NCBI RefSeq assembly: GCF_009189165.1 | Contig: NZ_CP045118.1 | Span: 2,604,001 to 2,668,000, forward strand | From: Pseudomonas sp. SCB32 | GTDB taxonomy: Bacteria > Pseudomonadota > Gammaproteobacteria > Pseudomonadales > Pseudomonadaceae | DNA: 64,000 nucleotides | Direction of reading: 5' to 3' | In this document: positions 29,626 through 39,500 of the stretch, one piece after another | How positions within the stretch are numbered: position 1 is the first letter of the stretch | Layout of the letters: every line of letters starts with the position of its first letter | Notes under the pieces: generated by a model | Seen by the model: the letters and a program-made list of their open reading frames with translations, nothing else | Told to the model about the DNA's origin: nothing | Database searches by the model: none | Translations under genes and position numbers: made by a program

Positions 29626-30489
29626 ATGGCCAACTCCGCACCCAGCTTCCATTTCATCTCCGGGCTGCCGCGCTCGGGCTCCACGCTGCTGGCAGCCTTG
29701 CTCCGGCAGAATCCGCGCTTCCATGCGGGGATGACCAGCCCAGTGGGGAGCCTGTTTTCGGCGCTGCTCAATCAATTCAGTGCCGACAGCGAGTTCGGCC
29801 CGGTGGTCACCCAGGAGCAGCGCAAACGGATGCTCAGCGGACTGTTCGGCAACTACTACGCCGACCAGGTCGGCAAGGATGTGGTCTTTGATACCAACCG
29901 GCAGTGGTGCGCGAAGCTTCCGGCACTCCTCGATCTGTTCCCCCAGGCCAAGGTGATCGCCTGCGTGCGCAACGTCGCCTGGGTCATGGACAGCATCGAG
30001 CGCCTGTACCGCGCCAACCCCTACGAGAACACCAAGCTGTTCAACGACGACGCCGAGCGCAATACCGTCTACAGCCGGGTGGACACCCTGGCCCAGCGCA
30101 ACCGCCTGGTGGGTTTCGCCTGGGCGGCGCTGAAGGACGCGTACTACGGCGAGCACGCCAACTCGCTGCTGCTGGTGGAGTACGACCTGCTGGTGACGCA
30201 GCCGGAGAAGGTGCTGCGACTGGTCTACGAGTTCCTCGGCGAGACCTGGTTCGAGCATGACTTCGAGCAGGTCGAGTACGACGCTCCGGAGTTCGACCAG
30301 GCGCTGGGGCTCAAGGGGCTGCACAAGGTGCGGCCGAAGATCGAGGCGACGGCGCGGCGCACCATCCTGCCGCCGGACCTGTTCGAGCAGTACGCGCAAC
30401 TGGATTTCTGGAAGGACTCGCAGAACAGCGAGGCCAATGTGATCAGGACTGCCCGGAACGCCCGGGCCATCGACAACGGCAACGACTGA
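29626..30489 (+). CDS. Sulfotransferase-family protein (second copy)
   Basis: A 287-residue PAPS-dependent sulfotransferase with a textbook 5'-phosphosulfate loop, FISGLPRSGSTLLAALL, and a 3'-phosphate region around VIACVRNVAWVMDSI. The fold resembles bacterial proteins related to tyrosylprotein sulfotransferase, but the acceptor cannot be read from sequence. It stands directly before the giant gene, 48 bp away. Confidence 0.85.
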   Translation: MANSAPSFHFISGLPRSGSTLLAALLRQNPRFHAGMTSPVGSLFSALLNQFSADSEFGPVVTQEQRKRMLSGLFGNYYADQVGKDVVFDTNRQWCAKLPALLDLFPQAKVIACVRNVAWVMDSIERLYRANPYENTKLFNDDAERNTVYSRVDTLAQRNRLVGFAWAALKDAYYGEHANSLLLVEYDLLVTQPEKVLRLVYEFLGETWFEHDFEQVEYDAPEFDQALGLKGLHKVRPKIEATARRTILPPDLFEQYAQLDFWKDSQNSEANVIRTARNARAIDNGND

Positions 30490-30537
30490 CGACATCACGG
30501 GTCGCGCCGGGTGCTCCACGAGACGAGGGACAGGGAC

Positions 30538-33500
30538 ATGGGCTGGGGAAAATCCAAACGGGCAGGTGCAGGCAAGCAGGAACAATCGCCGAAGTCGGCG
30601 CTTTCCGGCCGGCCCCCATTGTCTCAGCCGCTGATCAGTGCGCTGGAGCCGCGCATGATGTTCGACGGCGCGGTCGCCGCCACGGTCGCCACGGATGTGG
30701 CGAGCTCCACCCCGACGGCCGATGCCTCGCACGCGGCCACGGGCGCCGACAACAGCCATGCCGCCGGCAACAACGACAATACCCAGGGTACTTCGAGCAA
30801 CAGCGCGAGCCATGCCCAGGGCAGCGCTGACAACACCCAGGCACCCGCGGCCGACTCCAGGCAGGCCGCGCAGGACATTTCCAAGGCAGGCCCGGTGGCT
30901 GACAGCCACGGCGGCGTGCGCAAGGAAGTGGTGTTCGTCGACACCCGGGTGCCGGATTACCAGACCCTGCTCAAGGACATTTCGCCGGACGCCGAAGTGG
31001 TGCTGCTCAGTACCGACAAGGATGGCGTCCAGCAGATCGCCGATGCCCTGGCCGGGCGGCACGACATCGACGCCATCCATATCATTTCCCACGGCGATTC
31101 CGGCGTACTGCTGCTGGGCAACGGGCCGCTGTTCGAGGGCAACCTGGCCCGGTACAGCACGCAATTGCACGACATTGGCCAGGCGCTGACCGCCGATGGC
31201 GACATCCTGCTCTACGGCTGCGACGTGGGGGCGGGCACTGCGGGTCGCGATTTTCTTTCGCAACTGGCCGGGATCACCGACGCCGACATCGCGGCCTCCA
31301 CCGACGCCACCGGCGGTTCGGCCAAGGGCGGCAACTGGGACCTGGAGATCGCCACGGGCGCGATCGCGGCCAGCCACGCGCTGGACCTCGCGCGCCTGGA
31401 CAGCTACGACCACCTGCTGGTCACCACCAGCGTCAGCAGCCTTACGGCGCTGAAGGCCGCCATCGCCACCGGCAATGGCGATGGCGTCGACGACCTGATC
31501 ACCATCACCGGCGACATCACCTTTACGTCGGCGGCCGACACGATTTCGATCAATGTCACCGACGGCCACACGATGCAGATCGTCGGGGGCGGCCACAGCC
31601 TGGACGGCGCCAATCAGGCAGGGGTGCTGAAGGTGGCCACCTCCGGCGCCGGCTCCAAGGTGCTGATCGACAACATCGTCATCAAGAACGGCCTGATCGT
31701 CGGCAAGGGCGCCAACGAAAGCGCCAGCGCCACGGACAGCCTCGGCGCGGGCATTTATAACAGCGGCGTGCTGACCATCACCAACAGCACCATCACCGGC
31801 AACAAGGCGTCGGGCGGTGGGGGTGGTGGTGGTGACGTGGGTGTCGCCTATGCCGGTGGTGGCGGCGGCGGCGGTGGTTTCGGTACCACCTCGGGAGGTA
31901 CAGGGGGAGCCAGTACTGGAGCCTTTGTGCCGGCGACATCGCCGTCGGGTATCACAGGAGGCAACGGCGCGGGAGCTAATGCCAGCTTTGGTGGCCGAGG
32001 GGGCGGAGTGAGTGGCGGTCAAGGTGGCAGCTACTCCGGCGGCATCAATAGCTTTGGGTACACCGTGGGTGGTACAGGGGGGACGGCAAGTAACGGCTCC
32101 GCCAGCATCGGTGGGGGCGGCGGTGGCGCTGGCGCCTCCGCGGCGGGCGGGATCGGCGGGGCGGCTGTCGGCGGGATCTACAACACCAGTACTGGCATCC
32201 TGACCATCACCGGTTCCACCATCACCAACAACCTCGGGGCCGGCGGTGGCGGTGGTGGCGGCGTTTCCGCCTATCAGACGGGTTACGCACACACAGGCAA
32301 TGGCGGCACCGGTGGTGCCGGTGTGGGAGCCCTCTGGAATGCCGGCGGTAATGTCCGGATGGACGCGGCGACCGCCAGCACCCTCTCGATCGGCAACGCG
32401 GGGGCGGGCGGTACCGGCGGTAATGCGGTGAACGGTGGCAGCAACGGCGCTACGGGAAACTCGAAATCAACCATCGAGACCACCGGTGGCGGCACCACCG
32501 ATACCACCTTCGTGCCCAACGCCACCCCCACCCTGGGCAATCTCAACGGCGACAGCGTGGCCTGGGCCGGCGTCGGCAACAGCGTTGTGCTGGACGTAGG
32601 CACCAACGCCGCCGTCGGCGATGCCGAATTCGGCGCCCTCAACGGCGGCCTGGGCAACTGGTCGGGTGCGTCCCTGGCCGTGCAGCGCCAGGGCACCGCT
32701 GTCAGCAGCGATACCTTCGGATTCCTGCTCGCGGGTGCGAGCTTCACGGTCAACGGCGCCAACCTGCAGTCCGGCGGCGCGACCTTCGCCAGCTTCACCA
32801 ATGTCGGCGGCGTGCTGACCATCAATTTCAACAGCAGTGCAACCACGGCGACCACCGCGCTGGTGCGGGACGTCGTGCAGCACATCACCTACCGCAGCGA
32901 CACTCCTGCGGGCGACGCGAACGTCAGTGTTGCCCTGAGCGATGGCAACACCGCCGTCACCGCCAACGTCGTGGTCACCAGCGACACCATCTACGTCACC
33001 AACACCAGCGATGTGGGCACCATCAATCCGAGCGATGGCGTGGGCCTGCGTGAGGCGATCGCCATCGCCGCGGCCGATTCGACCGGGACGCAGACCATCG
33101 TTTTCAGCAGTGCCCTGAGTGGCCAGACCATCACCCTGGGCAGTGGCCTGAACCTGGGTGAAAGCCTGGTGTTCAATGCCGATTCGTCTACCGGCCTCAC
33201 CATCAGCGGCAGCACCATCACCCTGGGCAATGGCACGACCCTGACCTTCAGCAATGCCTTCGGCACGGTTGGCATCGCCAGCACCTTGGCCGGCAGCGGC
33301 TCGCTGAACAAGGCCGGCGCCGGCACACTGGTGCTGAGCAGCGCGAGCAACGAAGCGAGCATGTCCGGCGGCATGACCGTCAGCGGCGGCACCCTGCAGA
33401 TCAGCGACGACAACTACCTGTCCTCCGGCACCCTGACCCTCGACGGCGGCAGGCTGACCAACAACGCCACTGGTTTCACCATCGACAACGCCATCGTGCT

Positions 33501-36500
33501 GGGTGCCGGCGGTGGCACCATCAACGTCGGCGGTGGCGCTGGAGCGACCTCGCTGGTGCTCTCAGGCATCATTTCCGGTACCGGCACCCTGACCAAGAAC
33601 GGCCAGGCAATCCTCGAACTGAGCGGCAACAACACCTACAGTGGCCTCACCGACGTCCAGAGCGGCACCCTGATCCTGTCCCACGCGAACGCCCTGGGCA
33701 CCACCGCGGGCTCCACCAACGTGACCAGTGGCGCCACCGTGCGCATCGCCGGTGCCCTGACCGTGGCCGAATCCTTCACCATCGCCGGTACCGGCACGAC
33801 GGTTTCCAGCGTCAATTACGGCGCCCTGCACCTGGTCAGCGGCAGCAGCGCCTTGAGCGGCACCGTCACCTTCAACAGCGATGCCGACATCAGTGCAGCC
33901 AGCGGAAGTACGCTGACCCTCAGCGGCGCGCTGAGTGGCAGCTCCAACCTCAACAAGACGGATGCCGGGACGCTGGTGCTGAGCAACACGGCCAACGAGG
34001 CGGGCATGAGCGGCGGCATGACCGTCAGCGCGGGCACGCTGAGCATCGGCGCAGACGATAACCTGTCCAGCGGCACCCTGACGCTGGCGGGGGGAACCCT
34101 GGCCGCCAGCGGGTCGACGACGGTCGACAACGCGGTGACGCTGACCGCCGCATCGACCATCAGCGCCGCCGGCAACCTCGCCCTCAGTGGCGTGCTCAGC
34201 GGCAGCGCCGCGCTGACCAAGTCCGGCGCCGGCACGCTGACCCTGTCCGGCAGCAACACCCTCAGTGGCGCAGTCTACCTCAGCGCCGGCGGCCTGACCC
34301 TCAGTGGTGGCTCGGCGATTGGCGACGGCAGCGCGGTGACCGTGACGTCCGGCACCACGCTGACCCTGGCCAGCGCCGAAACCATCGGCTCGCTGGCCGG
34401 TTTGGGCAGCGTGGTGCTCAACGCCCAACTGACTACCGGCGGCGACAACACCAATACGACCTATTCCGGGGTGATCTCCGGCGCGTCCGGCCTGACCAAG
34501 GCCGGCAGCGGTACGATGACGCTGACCGGCAACAACCTCTTCACCGGCGCCGTCTCGGTGTCCGCTGGCGGTCTGACCCTCAACCGCGTGGGCGGTGCGC
34601 TGAGCGACAGCGCGAGCGTGACGGTGGCGTCCGGCGCGACCCTGACGATCTCAGCCGACGAGGCAATCGACAGCTTGTTCGGCGCCGGCACGGTGGCGTT
34701 GGGTGGCCAGAGTCTGATGGTCGGCGTCAACGGCGCGAGCAGCAACTTCAGCGGTTCCATCACAGGATCCGGCGCCTTGGTCCAGGACGGCACCGGCACC
34801 CTGACGCTGTCGGGCGCCAACAGTTCCCAGGGCTGGGCGACGCGGGTGTACGACGGCACGCTGGCGATCGCCAATGCCGGCAACATCGGTACCGGCGCGA
34901 TCGAGTTGAACGGCGGCACGCTGTCGATCAGCAACGACATGACCCTCGCCAACACGATCACCCTGAGCGGCGCTGGTGGCACCCTGAGCGTGGCTGCCGG
35001 CAAGGCCGTCGGTCTCTCCGCGTCGAACACTGGCACGGGCGGCCTGACCAAGGCTGGCAGCGGCACGCTGACGCTCTCGGGCAGCAACAACTACCTGGGT
35101 ACCACGACCGTATCCGCCGGTACCCTGTCGGTCACCGGCAGCACGGCCAGTGCGACCACAGTGGCCAGCGGCGCCACCCTGGCCGGTAGCGGCACCCTGG
35201 GCGGCAACGTCACGGTACAGGGCGGCGGCACGCTGTCTCCGGGCATCGGTGGCGTCAACAACGGTGTCGGCACCCTTACCCTCAACGGCAACCTGCAGAT
35301 GAATGCGGGCAGCACCCTGGCGCTGGATATCAACGGCACCACGGCCGGCACCGGCTACGACCAGCTGCTGGTCAATGGCGCGGTCGACGTCACCGGCGCC
35401 ACCCTGGCGGCGACCCATGGCTATGTCCCCGACAGCGGCGACAGCTACAACGTCATCGTCAACGACGGGGCCGATGCGGTGACCGGCAGCTTCAGCGGCC
35501 TGGGCGAAGGCGCGGTCCTCACCGCCGGCGGCGATGGCACGCCGCTCACCGTCAGCTACCTCGGTGGTACCGGCAACGACATCACCCTGACCGCGCCGAT
35601 CAACGCAGCGCCGGTGCTCGGCAACCTGGGGGGCGACAGCGTCACCTTCACCCAGGGCAGCGGTTCCATCCTGCTCGATGGCGGCAGCGATGCCACGCTC
35701 ACCGACAGCGACTCGCCCGATTTCAATGGCGGCAGCCTCCATGTGTCCATCGTCGCCAACGGTGTGTCGACCGAAGATGTGCTCGGCATTCGCAACCAGG
35801 GGACCGGGGCGGGGCAGATCGGCGTGTCCGGCGCCAATGTCACCTACCAAGGCACGGTCATCGGCAGCGTTGCCGGCGGCACCGGCGGCAGCGATCTGGT
35901 GGTCAGCTTCAATGCCAACGCCACGGCCGCGGCGGTGCAGGCGCTGCTGCGCAATCTCAGCTACGACAACAGCAATGCGAGCAACGCTATCGGCCAGTCG
36001 GCGCGTACCGTCCGCGTGACGGTGAACGACGGCGACAGTTCCTCCACCAGCCATGCCGATGTCACGGTGGCGGTCATCGAAACCGTGCCGCCCACGGCGA
36101 CCATCGTGGTGGCCGACACCAGCCTGTTGGCGGGCGAGAGCAGCACCGTCACCATTACCTTCAGCGAGGCGGTGACCGGGCTGGACCTCGGTGACTTCAC
36201 GGTGTCTCACGGCACCCTGAGCAACCTGAGCACGCTGGACAACATCACCTGGACCGCAACCCTGACCCCGAGCGCCAACTTCCAGGGTGGCAGCAGCCAT
36301 ATCTCGCTGAACAACGCGGGCTACACCGACCAGGCCGGCAATGCGGGCGTCGGCACCACCGACTCCAACAACTACGCCATCGATACCCTGCGTCCCAGCG
36401 CCACCATCGTCATGAACCACAGCGCCCTGGCGGTTGGCGAGACCGCGACCGTCACCATCACCTTCAACCGGGCGGTGACGGGGCTGGACATGACTGACTT

Positions 36501-39500
36501 CACGGTGCAGAACGGCACGCTGGGCAACCTGAGCACCTCGGACAACATCGTCTGGACCGCCACCTTTACTCCGGCGGCCAACATCGAGGCCGGCAGCAAC
36601 GTCATCACCCTGGCCAACAGCGGGGTGGCCGATGCGGTCGGCAATGTGGGCGTCGGCAGCACCAGCTCCAGCAACTACAGCATCGATACCCTGCGTCCGA
36701 CGGCGACCATCGTGGTCACCAATACCTCCCTTGCGGTGGGCGGGACCAGCACCGTCACCATTACCTTCAGCGAGGCGGTCCTCGGGCTTACCACCGCCGA
36801 CTTCACGGTGGCCCACGGAACCCTGAGCAACCTCAGCTCCAGCAATGGCGGCATCACCTGGACAGCGACCCTGACGCCGACCGCGGGCATCGTCAGCGCG
36901 ACCAATCTCATCACCCTGGACAATACCGGGGTGTTCGATGGCGCCGGCAATACCGGCGCTGGCACGACGAGCTCCAACAGCTACGTGGTCGATACCGAGG
37001 CGCCGGTCAATGGCGTGCCGGGCGGCCAGATCACCAATACCGTCACGCCGCTGGTGTTCAGCAGCGCCAACGGCAATGCCATCACCGTGAGTGATGGCGG
37101 CCAACTGACGGTGGTGGTCTCCGTGGCGGGCGGCGCCCTGAACGCCAATGCCGGCGGCACGGCGGTCATCACGGGTAACGGCAGCGGCAGCGTCACCCTC
37201 AGCGGTACGGCCGCCGAGGTGAACGCGGCGCTGGACGGCCTGACCTATACCCCGGATGGAGCGGGCGCCCGCAACATCAGCCTGCAGTCCACCGATTCGG
37301 TCGGCAACAGCGATACCGACCTGGTGGCGGTAACGGTCAACAACTCCACCCTGGTGGTCACCTCCGACCTCGATACCGGCGCCGACCAGAGCACTGGCGC
37401 CAGCTTCGCCGCCGACCAGGCCGACGGCAACGGCCTGAGTATCCGCGAAGCCCTGTTCTGGGCGCGCGGGGGCGACACCATCACCTTCGACCTGAACGGC
37501 GCGCTGGCCGGCAGCCAGGGCGGCACCATCATCCTCAATGGCGCCCAGCTCGACATCAATTACAGCAACCTGAAGATCGACGGCGACCTCAACCACGATG
37601 GCGTCGCCGACGTGACCATTTCCGGCAACCACGCCAGTCGCGTGATGGCGGTGGGGGTGAGCGTCACCGGCGTCGAAATCACCGGGCTGACGTTGACCCA
37701 GGGTGTTACCGGCGGCGGCGGTGGTGGCCTGTACGTCAGCTCTGGCAGCAGCCTGACCCTCCGCGATTCGGTGATCAGCAACAATACCGACACGGGCGGC
37801 GGCGGTGGCGGCCTGTACGCCACCGCCTCCACGGTGACCGTGATCAACTCCACCATCAGCGGCAATACCAGCAACACCTTTGGTGGCGGCATCCGGGTGG
37901 TATCCAACAACGGCGCGCTCAACCTGATCAACAGCACGGTGAGCGGCAACACCACCACCGGCACGGGCGCCCACGGTGGCGGCCTGCAGTTCGGCGGCAG
38001 CAATCCGCTGGTCATCATCAACAGCACCTTCAGCGGTAACGCCGCGCTGGGCGCCAGTTCCTTCGGGGGCGGTATCCGCATCACCAGCGGCACCGCCTTC
38101 CTCTACAACGTCACGGTGGTCGGCAACGCCGCCACGAGCACCGGTGGCGGCATCAACGCCAGCGGTAGCGAAACCTTCGTCAACGTCGTGGCTGCCGGGA
38201 ACACCTCGGGCGCCGGCGCCAGCGCGGCCGTGGGCGGCTCCCCGCTGGCCACCGGCGGTAGCGCCGACGACGTGGACGGCACGGTCGAAACCGCCACCAA
38301 CAGCTTCTTCGGCTCCAACGTCAGCATTGGCGTAGCCACCGGCGTACTGAACAACCAGGGCACTGCCGGCCTGCTGCTGGGCAACCTGGCCAACAACGGC
38401 GGCACGGTGCTCACCCACAAGCCCCAGGCGGGCAGTGCGCTGCTGCATGCCGGCAGCAGTGCCGCGCTGCCGGCCGACACCTTCGACCTGGATGGCGACG
38501 GCAATACCAGCGAGGCATTGCCGATCGATGCGATCGGCAATGTGCGGGCAGCGGGGAGTGCCGTCGACATCGGCGCGGTACAGGCCAACGCGGCCCCGGT
38601 ACTGGGCGGCCTGACGGGCGGCGGCAGCTATACCGAAGGCGGCGCCGCCATCGTGATCGATACCGCTGTGAGCGTTTCCGACGCAGATCTCGACGCGCTC
38701 AACGGCGGCGTTGGCGACTACAGCGGGGCATCGCTGCTGGTGGTGCGCCAGGCAGGCGCCAATGCCAGCGACCTGTTCGGTTTCCTCGCGGGGAACGGCA
38801 TCACCCGAGTGGGCAATACCCTGGTCAAGAACGGCCAGGTGATCGCCAGCTTCGATACCAGCATCGCCGGCCAGCTGACCCTGACCTTCACCCACGCAAA
38901 CGGCCAGACGCCAACCAGCGCCGATGTGAACCACATCCTCCGGCAACTGACCTACGCCAACGCCTCCGACGACCCGGTCGCCAGTGTCACCCTCAACTGG
39001 ACCTTCGCCGACGACCAGGGCGCCACTTCACAGGGCAGCAGCCTGGTCAACCTGGTGGCGGTCAACGATGCGCCCGTGGTGAGCGCCACCGGCGGCAACC
39101 CCACCTACACCGAGAACGGCAGCGCGGTAGACCTGTTCAGCGGCGTCAGCCTCGACACCGTGGAAGCCGGCCAGAGCATCATCGGACTGACCTTCACGGT
39201 CAGCGGCCTGACCGACGGCGCCAGCGAGATCCTGCGCATCGACGGTACCGATATCGCCCTGGTGCACGGCGCCAACGGGCTGACCTCGGGCTCCGGCATC
39301 GCCTACAGCGTCAGCGTCGTCGGCGGCACCGCCAGCATTACCTTGACCCATGCGGGCCTGAGCGCCGCCAGCGCACAGGGCGTCATCGATGCGATGAGCT
39401 ATCGCAACAGCAGCGAGGCACCCGGCACCGGCACCCGCAGCGTGTCCCTGGTCAGCGTTCGCGATAGCGGTGGAACGGCGAATGGCGGGGTGGATACCAC

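Noticed and set aside
35560..35600. RTX-like nonapeptide (GGTGNDITL) in the giant protein
   Set aside because: Only one unit. RTX function needs tandem arrays, and the context is an autotransporter-type strand repeat.
34651..38946. Leftward open frame of about 1,430 codons inside the giant gene
   Set aside because: Mirror of the repetitive Gly/Thr/Ser codons of the giant. No signal, domain or ribosome site supports it.
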